From positions 124,001 to 188,000 of the forward strand of contig JAGLOO010000015.1 of NCBI GenBank assembly GCA_023138875.1: a stretch of DNA of 64,000 bases. The letters are read 5' to 3'. The position numbers were made by a program, and so were the translations under genes. Of this stretch, positions 1-8,603 are shown piece after piece (position 1 is the stretch's first letter; every line of letters begins with the position of its first letter). The DNA is from Bacteroidales bacterium. Its GTDB lineage: Bacteria > Bacteroidota > Bacteroidia > Bacteroidales > GCA-2748055. The notes beneath the pieces were generated by a model. That model made no database searches and was not told the origin of the DNA. It was given only the letters and a program-made list of their open reading frames with translations.

Positions 1-283
1 ATCATTCTCTCTTTTTAATATACTGTAAACGAAAAGGGAATGCATTTTCTACTTTCACTTATTCTTTACCAGCTGATTCGGGCTAATACCATCTACCGCT
101 AATTACCATAAGCTCTCTCCGGCAATAAAGCAGTGATACCCGTCATACAATGTAATCCGGGTCTGTCTGAAGGTTGAACAAGACAGGACCGGAACAGAGC
201 AGCAATGAGGGCTATGATTGAGAATTCATAATGCGTATATATAAGACTTGGATATATCGGATATTTATACGTATATTTGTGTC
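1..283. other. Non-coding stretch upstream of the first PadR gene
   Basis: No convincing coding sequence is visible. The last 50 bases are AT-rich and hold near-mirror tracts (a GCGTATATATA-like tract near 234 and a TTATACGTAT-like tract near 264). Such symmetry just before a PadR gene could be its own operator, but this is only inference from position and symmetry. Confidence 0.3.
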
Positions 284-628
284 ATGATATCAAAAGACTT
301 ACTCAAAGGCACGTTAAAAACCATTGTTCTTAAACTTCTCGAGGAGAACGGACGGATGTATGGCTACGAGATTACCCGGGAGGTAGAAAGACTAACTGAA
401 GGCAAGGTGCAGCTCTCATGGGGAGCTTTATATCCTGCGCTTCATAAACTGGAATCGGACCGGCTGATTACATCCGAAGAGGAGAGTATCGGGAAAAGGG
501 TACGTAAATATTATCACCTGACCGAGTCGGGCACCAGCGCAGCCAAAGAAAAGATCCAGGAATTCATCGATTTTGTGACCATCATGGGGCGGGTCCTGGA
601 CACAGGCCCCAGCCTGAACCTGGCTTAA
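284..628 (+). CDS. PadR-family winged-helix transcriptional regulator
   Basis: This 114-residue protein is a typical small PadR regulator. The recognition-helix and wing region (GALYPALHKLESDRLI) and the RKYYHLTESG strand are hallmarks of the family. The ATG at 284 is preferred over an in-frame ATG at 248 because PadR proteins usually begin a few residues before the first helix (here MISKDLLKGTLK). The gene ends 4 bases before a membrane protein gene, so the two are probably co-transcribed. PadR proteins often repress their own operon in response to a ligand or membrane stress; the ligand cannot be inferred here. Confidence 0.9.
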   Translation: MISKDLLKGTLKTIVLKLLEENGRMYGYEITREVERLTEGKVQLSWGALYPALHKLESDRLITSEEESIGKRVRKYYHLTESGTSAAKEKIQEFIDFVTIMGRVLDTGPSLNLA

Positions 629-632
629 GGGT

Positions 633-1877
633 ATGGCCGAATTGACCGACAGGGAACTTGAGATCCTCAGCAAGGAGATCGACAAGCAGGGATTAACCTA
701 TACCCAGCTTCAGAAAGAGCTCCTTGACCATCTCTGCTGCGACATTGAAGTAAAGATGGATGAAGGGATCGAATTCCTCATAGCCTTAGAGGAGGTCAGG
801 AAACAACTTGAAAATGACAGGATCCAGAAGATCCAGGAAGAGACACTGTTACTTATAAACCAAAAATACCGAATGATGAAAAAATTCATGTATATCCTCG
901 GAACCATCGCCCCTTCTCTCCTGATTGTGGGAGCAGTATGTAAACTTCAGCACTGGCCCGGGGCCGGTGTACTCATTACCCTGGGCACCTTTCTGCTGGC
1001 AGCCGTCTACCTGCCGGTCTTTGCCATGGTGAGCATCCGCGATACCCGGAAAAAAGGGAAACGGGTCAATAAGCCACTATACATTGCAGGGGTTGCTACT
1101 GGCTTTATTTTCCTGACCGGTGTCCTCTTTAAGGTCATGCACTGGCCGGGTGCCGGTATAGCATTAACCTTCAGCGTTCTTCTTACCGTTGCAGTCTTCA
1201 TCCCCATCCTGGTCACCCAGGCGTTAAAGGACAAAGAGAACCAGGTCCACAATTTCTCCATCCTGATTTTCATCCTGGCCTTTATGGCAGTGAACATTAT
1301 GGTATTTGCCCTGAAGGTTTCTAAAAATGTATTGACCTCCATGATGGTGACTACCGAAGCCTCCATGGTGACCAGCCGGACCCTGGAAGCAAATAATGCC
1401 CTGCTCCTGAAACAGGCCACACAACCGGAACAGGCGGGAACTATCAGTGAAAAGAGCAATGCCCTGGATACATACATCCAGGGAATCATGGCCGAGATCG
1501 TACTGCTTACACATGAGAAAAACCACGCTGCTGTGGGAATAGATAATTCCATCGATCTGCAGAAAGCCGGCTATTTTGATGTTCACAACAGCGTATCCCA
1601 GGTTATTTTTGGTGACGAAAAAACTACGGGAAAAGGAGAAACCCTGGTGGCTTCCCTGGATTCATACAGGGAAATGTTGCTGGAAAATGCAGGACCGGAG
1701 CTTGATGAGTCCATTGACCAGTTGCTTAACACCGGTCCGATGGGAGAATACCAGGAATCTTGGCTGTCTTATAATTTCAACCAGGCTCCCATGATAGGCG
1801 CCGTACATGTCCTATCCAACCTGCAGGTCAGCCTCCGGTTTCTTGAGGGAGAGGTGCTGAGGGATGTATTTAAATGA
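633..1877 (+). CDS. Membrane protein with duplicated GldL-like HWPGAG segments, PadR partner
   Basis: This 414-residue protein is not assignable to a characterised function. Residues 1-85 are soluble and helical. Residues 87-235 hold about six membrane segments, in which the motif K-(LQ/VM)-HWPGAG occurs twice (near residues 104 and 168). That motif resembles the transmembrane part of the type IX motor protein GldL. The C-terminal 180 residues are hydrophilic and probably helical. It follows the PadR gene by 4 bases, a pairing that suggests PadR controls its level. A membrane-stress or envelope role is inference only. Confidence 0.6.
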   Translation: MAELTDRELEILSKEIDKQGLTYTQLQKELLDHLCCDIEVKMDEGIEFLIALEEVRKQLENDRIQKIQEETLLLINQKYRMMKKFMYILGTIAPSLLIVGAVCKLQHWPGAGVLITLGTFLLAAVYLPVFAMVSIRDTRKKGKRVNKPLYIAGVATGFIFLTGVLFKVMHWPGAGIALTFSVLLTVAVFIPILVTQALKDKENQVHNFSILIFILAFMAVNIMVFALKVSKNVLTSMMVTTEASMVTSRTLEANNALLLKQATQPEQAGTISEKSNALDTYIQGIMAEIVLLTHEKNHAAVGIDNSIDLQKAGYFDVHNSVSQVIFGDEKTTGKGETLVASLDSYREMLLENAGPELDESIDQLLNTGPMGEYQESWLSYNFNQAPMIGAVHVLSNLQVSLRFLEGEVLRDVFK

Positions 1878-2041
1878 AAGCACTCCCTTTCAATGATACA
1901 GCACTGGTCTTTAAGGTGGCCGGGAAGATGTTTGCCTTGCTGGACCTGTCTGAAGATAGCAGGGGATTAAGCCTCAAATGTGACCCGGAACTGGCCATAG
2001 AGTTGCGGGAGCAACACCCTGAGGTTACGCCTGCTTGGCAC
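1874..2041 (+). pseudogene. Truncated YjbR/MmcQ-family fragment
   Basis: An open frame from the ATG at 1874 (overlapping the previous stop as ATGA) encodes LPFNDTALVFKVAGKMFALLD and onward. It is closely similar to residues 20-76 of the intact YjbR-like gene at 4153-4512. About 18 N-terminal residues and about 45 C-terminal residues are missing. Similarity stops at TGGCACTT near 2041, exactly where the stop codon of the reverse-strand TPR remnant begins. The nucleotide copies differ at many third positions, so this is an old divergent paralogue rather than a recent duplication. It is unlikely to make a functional protein. Confidence 0.8.
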
Positions 2042-3280
2042 TTAAGTTTTAGGCAGATTTAACCGTTTTACAAAATCACCATGCCGGGGGTCACTATACA
2101 GTGGCTTCCACATGGGCATGCAAGCAATCCATTTAAAAGCTTCATCATACATGCCCAATGCTCCATACAACACTGCACGTCCCAGAGCGGCCCAACCGTT
2201 CACTTCAGAATTTTCCAGTTCGCTCAGGATTTTTTCTGCTTCAGCACGGTGTCCGGTTAATGCATAGGTATATCCAAGGAGCCAACCCCACGGTGGGGCA
2301 AGCTCCGCAAGTTTTTGATGTGCTTCTATGGCCTTATCTGCCTTGCCCATGGCCAGGTAGGTCTCACCCAGAACAAAATATCCAGGAGGACAATCCTTTA
2401 AAATGTCAAATGATTTATAAGCTTGCTGAATGGCATCTTCATACTGTCCAAGGTATGAATACATTGCCCCGAAGAATGCAGTGAGCATGGGATTGAAAGG
2501 ATCATACTTCCAGGCAAGTTCATGCTCAAAAATCGCTTCGTCGTTCCGGCCGAAAAAAAACAGCGCCCAGGCATATTGATAATGCGCGATGCTTAAATTT
2601 GGATTAAGTTCAATTGCCCGCTTAAAAAATTTCTCAGCCTCATGAAATTTCCAGCTAACGTACATGCATAATTCAGCCTGGGCTAATTGGGCCTCTGCCA
2701 GGTTTGGGTCAAGTTTTATTGCCTGTCGCCCTGCCGATTCAGCTTTCACATAAGCATCACCCGCATTAAGTGGCCCATGGGCAATATCCAGGTAACCGAG
2801 TGCCAGTCCGGCATGGGCCAGAGATTCGGCCGGATCAATTCTGACTGCCTCATGAAGATACTCCAATCTCTTATTTCGTCAAGCTGGGTTTGTTGCTCGG
2901 GAGAAAGTGTAAGTTGTATTTCACTGGCTACTGTCCTGATCACCTGGCCATATAATTTCAGGATATCGCCCATGTCCACATCGAAGGTTTGTGCCCAGAG
3001 CTGCTGTTCTTCAGGAAAGGCATTGAATAATTTAAGCTGAATCCTGATTTTTTCCTCTACAACCAGTACCGATGCCTCAATAATTGCATCCACCCCCAAT
3101 TCAGAAGCTATTTCTTTGATGGTCTTTTCTGAATTAGAATATGCCAATACAGATGTTTTTGATATCACCCGAATGGCTCCCAATTGTCCCAATTCACTAA
3201 TTAGGGCATCGTGCATTCCAAAAACAAGGAAAGCCTGACTGTCATCTCCCGTATAATTGTCAAATGGAAGCACAGCTGTG
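2042..3280 (-). pseudogene. Broken TolB-N/TPR protein (adenylate-cyclase-associated or CadC-like type)
   Basis: Two frames carry one ancestral gene. The upstream part (about 3280-2870) encodes the family start AVLPFDNYTGDD followed by the alpha/beta domain seen before TPR repeats in cyclase- or CadC-like regulators. The downstream part (2866-2042) encodes several TPR units ending in a plausible native C-terminus (KRLNLPKT). The parts join at LDEIR / LEYLHEAVRIDP in different frames, and the linker normally found there (about 30 residues) is absent, so a deletion with a frameshift is likely. No N-terminal DNA-binding or cyclase domain remains. The gene is a relic. Confidence 0.8.
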
Positions 3281-3664
3281 GCCACTATATCAAAACCATC
3301 TCCAGCTTCGTTGGGGGGTCAGGGTACCCTCCCATATCATTTCCCATTTTCCACGGTTCTCATCATGGGGATTCTTAGCATCCACAAATAACTCGGCTGT
3401 TCCTGAGAATACATTTATATCAGGCTGCAGCCATATGGTGGTGCCAGTCACCCTCCAATCATCTGATGCGTCGTACCAAGTATTTGGTACGGGTTTAACA
3501 AAAGTACAAATCCCTTCAAATGTTCTTTTTGCTTTCGCAGATTTCAAAGCGGTAGTTTCCTGATCTACCAGGTTTAACTCAGGATCCATAAGGTCTTCTT
3601 TCGTGCAACCAAAAAAAATGATGGCTACTCCAATTACCAATAACATTAAGCTTGTGCGTTTCAT
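3270..3664 (-). pseudogene. Truncated secreted lipoprotein, frameshifted into the TPR relic
   Basis: The frame starting at 3664 encodes a clear lipoprotein signal (MKRTSLMLLVIGVAIIFFGC, with lipobox FFGC). A secreted domain follows that includes WYDASDDWRVTG and GTAELFVDAKNPHDE. The frame ends at 3290 after GTLTP. Shifting by one base at a run of six G (3313-3318 on the plus strand) restores a sensible continuation, NEAGDGFDIVATAV, which then runs directly into LPFDNYTG of the TPR relic. The original C-terminus is therefore lost and the two relics are fused. The function of the lipoprotein family is not known to me. Confidence 0.7.
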
Positions 3665-3815
3665 AATTTCCTAGTTTTAATTAGTTAATCATTTTTAAAT
3701 TTTTTGGTAATGGAAAGTTCGGTCAAATGCATGGGTGCCAACAAGAAGCTATATTCCAAAAAGATTAAAAGATCGGGCGGGGTTTAAACTATATGGCGGA
3801 AAGTTTAAATTTTAG

Positions 3816-4013
3816 TGCAGGTACGATTTTACATTCTGTTTCAATTACTTTATCCTTGGAGACCAGGTGGTCATAATCCCAACGTTCATGGGTTCAGAAC
3901 TAACCCACATCAAGGAAGGACCTGATGAGGGAATCAGAACCTTTGAGGATGAAGGGAAAAAAGGATTGTTGCTGTACTGGTCACTTGACCAGGATCAGGG
4001 CAGCTGGGGCTAA
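3816..4013 (+). pseudogene. Orphan coding fragment of an unrecognised protein
   Basis: A 65-codon stop-free frame runs from just after a TAG at 3813 to the TAA at 4011. It reads like real protein (for example GDQVVIIPTFMGSEL and LLLYWSLDQDQGSWG) with balanced composition. It has no start codon near its beginning, only an internal ATG. I do not recognise the family. It is best explained as the 3' remnant of a gene whose front was lost in the rearrangements of this region. Confidence 0.4.
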
Positions 4014-4152
4014 TGCTCAGGGAGACGTGGAATGAATCTAAATAAGAAGTTCTAATAAATTTCAGAGAAACAGCGTTTTAGTTGCAGAGGCAATATGCTT
4101 ATTTAGAATAGAATACCTACTTTTAGGTAGTTGAAAATATGAGGACAAATTT

Positions 4153-4512
4153 ATGAACATCGAAGAGATACGTGAATACTGCATCTCAAAACCAGGCGTC
4201 ACCGAAGGACTCCCATTTAATGACACGGCACTGGTCTTTAAAGTGGCAGGAAAGATGTTTGCCCTGCTGGACCTGTCAGAGGAAGCCAGGGGCCTCACCC
4301 TGAAATGTGATCCGGAGCTGGCCATTGAATTGCGGGAGCAACACACCGAAGTTACACCTGCATGGCACTTTAATAAGCAGCACTGGAACACAATAGATAC
4401 CTCGGGAAGTGTGCCTGAAGAGAAGATCAGGGAGTGGATTGACCACTCCTATGATCTGGTGGTAAAGGGACTGAAGAGGGCGGACAGGGAGGCGCTGCAG
4501 AAATTTATTTAA
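4153..4512 (+). CDS. YjbR/MmcQ-family protein
   Basis: This intact 119-residue protein belongs to the YjbR (MmcQ/CyaY-like fold) family of small cytosolic proteins. The usual signatures are present: an N-terminal helix (MNIEEIREYCISKPGVTEGLPF), the central FKVAGKMFALLDL strands, and the AWHFNKQHWNTI loop leading to a C-terminal helix. The length matches the family. The biochemical role of the family is unsettled; a DNA-binding role has been suggested from structure. It is the only intact gene in a decayed stretch and is the full-length relative of the fragment at 1874-2041. Its stop overlaps tail-to-tail with the barrel pseudogene. Confidence 0.85.
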   Translation: MNIEEIREYCISKPGVTEGLPFNDTALVFKVAGKMFALLDLSEEARGLTLKCDPELAIELREQHTEVTPAWHFNKQHWNTIDTSGSVPEEKIREWIDHSYDLVVKGLKRADREALQKFI

Positions 4513-5634
4513 AAAACCTCGTTCAAACCCAGATAAAATCCACCGGCTCCGTATTTACCCCTTGCAAAATCTAAACTTAAATTGGTACGTGACTTTTTAT
4601 TGATCATCACTCTTAATCCTAAGCCGTATGCATAATCCAAATACTGGAACAGGTTAATATCCCCCATACGATTGCTAGCTGTGGTTACATTTACAAACAC
4701 AACACCACCTAACAACTCTTTGTTTTTTTGTAGTGGAAAACGATACTCAATTTCACCATACATCATGTCTTCTCCACGAAATCGACCTTGCGTATAAGCA
4801 CGTCCGGATCTTCCGAATTGATCCCAGCCTACAGCCGGTAAATCTCAATAGGGTGCTTCGCCTGAAGTAATAAACCAGCCATATGTCCAAAACCCTATGA
4901 GATGGCGGGCTCGATCTTTGTTTAAATGAATGTAGTCCCGGTATTCTAACCAGAGGATTGTTGAGTTTTTATCACTTCCCAAAAAGGTTGGGTTTATTCT
5001 AATATTGGCAAATGCGTAGCGTCCACTGTAAGGATTTATAGCATTATCGCGACTGTCAAACAGCGCATTAATGGATATTCCTGAGAGAGTATACTTCTCT
5101 GTTGAAAATCCTTGTGCGGTCTGATAAGCATAATGACTCGTTATTACAGGAGGGTCTGCGACTAAATCAAGAAGGTTGTCCTGGATTTTATAATGAACAT
5201 CCAGGTGATAACCCAGGCCAAAAAAGATTGTCATGGTATTCAATTCCTGATCCAACAGGTTTTGCCGATTGTTCGCCCGTTCCTAATCCATAGGTAGGTT
5301 GGGAGGTGATGAAATACCGCCAGTCGCCTAATAAATTCCAGCTATCATCTTCCAGGAATACGTTGGTTTTGGCGGTTAATATCCATTGTTTATTGGTTGT
5401 GTAAATTACTGAACCTAAACCAGAAGAAATGCTTGTGTTACCCGGGTCTCCCATAAACCAACTTGCCCCTGGGGCCAATCCAAACATCCAGGCACTGGTA
5501 GGATTGTAGACTATTACGGGTAGGGGAATGATAGAAAGGTTCTTTTGCTTCTTTTCTTCTGTTCCCGTTTCATTTTATGCAAAGCACATGAAAACGGAGG
5601 AAAGAGCCAGCAATAAAAGCGTTAAACGTATCAT
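4509..5634 (-). pseudogene. BamA/Omp85-like outer-membrane barrel gene, broken three times
   Basis: Read from the ATG at 5634, one protein can be pieced together. A signal peptide (MIRLTLLLLALSSVFMCFA) is interrupted by a TAA at 5575-5577, where CAA is the likely ancestor. Frame-consistent barrel strands follow (SAWMFGLAPGASWF, NVFLEDDSWNLLGDWRYF) to about 5225. There a run of six A on the plus strand suggests a one-base insertion, since removing one restores HDNLFGLGYHLDVHY. Barrel strands then run to a TGA near 4845 (probably from TGG) and continue in frame to a C-terminal strand, GGFYLGLNEVF. The layout resembles BamA/TamA-type surface antigens without POTRA domains. Three independent lesions make this a true pseudogene. 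Confidence 0.8.
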
Positions 5635-5738
5635 AGAATTGAGTCTAAATGATTCTTATTTCGGTGATATCGATAGGGAAGCAGTGTGATCAGGGTGTGT
5701 CAATTTTTGTCCAATAATTTGGGTTCTATGTTTTTCGG

Positions 5739-5783
5739 TTTGTTTCACACATACATATAAAGATAAGAAAAATGTGAAACAAA
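5739..5783. repeat. Perfect 11-bp inverted repeat between outer-membrane genes
   Basis: TTTGTTTCACA at 5739-5749 is mirrored by TGTGAAACAAA at 5773-5783, with a 23-base spacer. It lies downstream of the DUF5916 gene and upstream of the barrel pseudogene, both on the minus strand. It could be a terminator hairpin or an operator. There is no strong U-tract, so neither is certain. The remaining bases of 5635-5877 show no coding signal. Confidence 0.5.
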
Positions 5784-5877
5784 ATAAGCCGCCGGCTCAG
5801 AAGCTATGCATACAGGATTGAAATATCGTGGTGGACTTTCATACTTGCCGGACTGATTACCCTGAAGGATGAATAAG

Positions 5878-8478
5878 CTAAACAGAAAACCAGAAATTAA
5901 GCTTCACCATAATCACATGATTCCCTTTAATACCGAACAGATCTCCGGTAATATCCCTGACCGGATTATACATAGATTCCCAACCTGATCGGTCATGTGA
6001 CCAAACCACATATATGGTGGATCCCAGTTTATACTCCCAACGGAATACCAGGTTTGACCTGAATTGCATGAAACTGAAATCAGGATTATCAAACCGAAAT
6101 GTTTCTGAGTTCCTTTCATATGAATAACTATCCAGTGCCGGGTCATAGGTGAGATCCAGGGTTTCCCAGCGTTCACTTGTCTTCTTTGATGATGCCTGGT
6201 CTATCCGTCTGAAGGAATCATATTTCCCTACGGAATAATAGGGGCTGCCATAGTATTGGAGGGATAACTCAGGAGTTATAAATAATTCTCCCCTGAAGGT
6301 CAGGGACAGCGTATAGTGGTCTATATTTCCTACAATATATTCATCGGTTGTATTCTCGGAAATTGTTGTTACATATTGCTGGTGGTACTGTCGCTGATTA
6401 AAGCGCGCTATACCGCTGAATTTCAATCTCTTTATGGGAAGCCAGGTTAAGCTAAGACCCAGAAAATCTTCATTGGATTGTTCCATGCCAAACGCTCTAT
6501 GCTGGTAACCAATAGCGGCATAAAGATCTTTTGCAGTGTTGGTTCCAACAGATATCGCCATCATATACACCCCATCATTACGCAGGGCCGGTCCACCCCT
6601 TAATTCGCGGATGTCAAGATATGTGAAGTCATATTGCAGATACAGTTTAAGCCACCATAACCAGTTGTTTCTGGCCTCGAGTATTAAGCCAACCTGGTTG
6701 CCTGTATTCTCACCGCCAAAACTCCAAAGTGCTTCCTGGTAAAGCTGAAGATAATAATCTCTGATCCACTTCCCCGGTTCATTCATATCGTATGAAATCT
6801 CGATCCGTTCCCCCATAAAATCCGACTGCCTGATATATCCCATGTCATTCAGGTTGAGACCGGGACTCCTGTATTGTCCCTGCAGGAAGAAGTTCCATTT
6901 CCCTCCTTTCTTACCAGCTCTGATCAGACCTCCATGGCCCGATAAATGCTCCGTGAGACTGTCCACTTCAAGATAATCTGCATCGGGCCGCTGAAACCGG
7001 TGATTATGTGCCAGTTGCTTTTTAAGTATGGCCCCCGGGGAACCATTCAATTGACTTGCGATGGTTTTAACTTCGAGGTAATAATTCCTGTTCTTCCAGT
7101 GATGAAGCAGATCAAGACCTCCACTGATGGCATTGGTGGGAAGCAACTGACCGCTTACCGAATCTGCAGCGATCCTGTTCACCAGGCTGAAGACTCCTCC
7201 CACAATGGTATTTCCATCCTTAAAATCTCTTTTTAGTCGTGATGCCACATAATTACTCATGGGGGAGACCTCAATGTTTTTTACCAGACCTGCATCATCT
7301 GTCGCCCTGCCTAGTTCTCTGGCCGTTAATCCATTTACTAATCCAACAGATAATCCATTCCTGTTTTTGCCAGTCAGTTTGGCTGCACCCAGAATTGTGG
7401 TTCGGTCAGGAATTTCCGAAACCTCCCATTCATTATAGGTGCTGGAAAAAGAAGGTGCACTGCCGATCCTCCTGGAATAATAGGGAATATCTCCATCCAT
7501 TTCAAAATCAAATACATCATTTCCCTCCAGGAAAAAAGGTCTTTTCTCCTCAAAGAAGGTTTCAAAGGAGGTGAGGTTTAATACAGAAGGATCAGCTTCC
7601 ACCTGGCCAAAATCAGGATTTACTGAGAGATCCAGAGTGTAGTCACTGCTGATCCCTACTTTGGCGTCAAGACCGCCGTTGAACTTAAACGGTTCTGTGT
7701 TCTCATTTCCCTTGAATCTGGCCAGAGAACCCAGTGCATAGGGCAGGAACTCCACCTGGCGTGAAGTCCTGATATTCTTTATTCCTTTCAATTCACCAAA
7801 AAGGTATACCATGGCAGGAGCTTCGCGGGGGATATATTGCCAATTATCCGCTTCGAATTTCCTGGAGATGACCCTGTAGAAATGCAATCCCCATACATGC
7901 TCATCCCGGTTGGCGTATCTTATCTGGCTAAAGGGTAGTTTCATCTCCGCAATCCACGCAGTATCGTTCCTGGATGTGGCCCCGTCCCAGACCGCATCCC
8001 AGTTAAAATCAAAATGATAATCGCCCAGATGTTTCAGATCCATCTTCTGTCCGGCTGCAGTCAGACTGAATTCAAATGCAGTTCTTTTGTCGTAGTAGCT
8101 ATCCAGGGCGATTCCTGCGTTATCGCCACTTCGTGCATCCCGCCTGCCCAAAATATCCCTGATCTTATCCGGTTCACTGTCCTGGCAAATGAAGGCAACA
8201 TAGAGATTGGACCTGTCATACATTACCTTGACGAAAGTATTCTCGCTTGCCTCTTTTCCTCCAAAGGGAAACTGTTGCGTAAAATCACCCTGCCATTTCC
8301 CCAGGGTCCATATTTCATCATCCAGTAATCCGTCGATTTTTGGCGGCGGGTGTTTTCCAATACTTTCAGAATTATACACCCTTTTGTTATTTAGCAGGGA
8401 ATCGATATTCTGGGCTGTAAGATTCTGTATGAATATCACCTGGAGTAAGAACAGGAGGAGGATTGGGGTTTTGTTCAT
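5878..8478 (-). CDS. DUF5916 outer-membrane protein with N-terminal CBM9-like domain
   Basis: This 866-residue protein begins with a Sec signal peptide (MNKTPILLLFLLQVIFIQNLTAQ). The ATG at 8478 is preferred to one at 8490 because it puts the charged n-region first. Residues of about 40-230 form a carbohydrate-binding family 9-like module (PPKIDGLLDDEIWTLG, VMYDRSNLYVAFICQD). The rest is the large DUF5916 domain, rich in alternating strands typical of a beta-barrel and ending in aromatic KLNFWFSV. The ligand is unknown; the family is common in Bacteroidota and presumably sits in the outer membrane. It stands alone on the minus strand upstream of a decayed barrel gene. Confidence 0.85.
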   Translation of the reverse strand: MNKTPILLLFLLQVIFIQNLTAQNIDSLLNNKRVYNSESIGKHPPPKIDGLLDDEIWTLGKWQGDFTQQFPFGGKEASENTFVKVMYDRSNLYVAFICQDSEPDKIRDILGRRDARSGDNAGIALDSYYDKRTAFEFSLTAAGQKMDLKHLGDYHFDFNWDAVWDGATSRNDTAWIAEMKLPFSQIRYANRDEHVWGLHFYRVISRKFEADNWQYIPREAPAMVYLFGELKGIKNIRTSRQVEFLPYALGSLARFKGNENTEPFKFNGGLDAKVGISSDYTLDLSVNPDFGQVEADPSVLNLTSFETFFEEKRPFFLEGNDVFDFEMDGDIPYYSRRIGSAPSFSSTYNEWEVSEIPDRTTILGAAKLTGKNRNGLSVGLVNGLTARELGRATDDAGLVKNIEVSPMSNYVASRLKRDFKDGNTIVGGVFSLVNRIAADSVSGQLLPTNAISGGLDLLHHWKNRNYYLEVKTIASQLNGSPGAILKKQLAHNHRFQRPDADYLEVDSLTEHLSGHGGLIRAGKKGGKWNFFLQGQYRSPGLNLNDMGYIRQSDFMGERIEISYDMNEPGKWIRDYYLQLYQEALWSFGGENTGNQVGLILEARNNWLWWLKLYLQYDFTYLDIRELRGGPALRNDGVYMMAISVGTNTAKDLYAAIGYQHRAFGMEQSNEDFLGLSLTWLPIKRLKFSGIARFNQRQYHQQYVTTISENTTDEYIVGNIDHYTLSLTFRGELFITPELSLQYYGSPYYSVGKYDSFRRIDQASSKKTSERWETLDLTYDPALDSYSYERNSETFRFDNPDFSFMQFRSNLVFRWEYKLGSTIYVVWSHDRSGWESMYNPVRDITGDLFGIKGNHVIMVKLNFWFSV

Positions 8479-8603
8479 TGCCGGCACCATTCAAATTCAG
8501 ACAATTGTAATAGATACAATGTAACTAATATACAGCGTAATACATTGAAAACAAAAAGAGAACGGAAAAAATACTGAAGAGGGCGGACCGTGCAGTGCTG
8601 TTA

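Noticed and set aside
1007-1552. Long minus-strand frame inside the GldL-like membrane gene
   Set aside because: It is an antisense shadow with odd Met/Val/Arg-rich composition and no domain.
4843-4849. Possible recoded TGA (selenocysteine or tryptophan) in the barrel gene
   Set aside because: The same gene has a separate TAA and a frameshift, and intact genes in the window use TGA as stop, so simple decay is enough.
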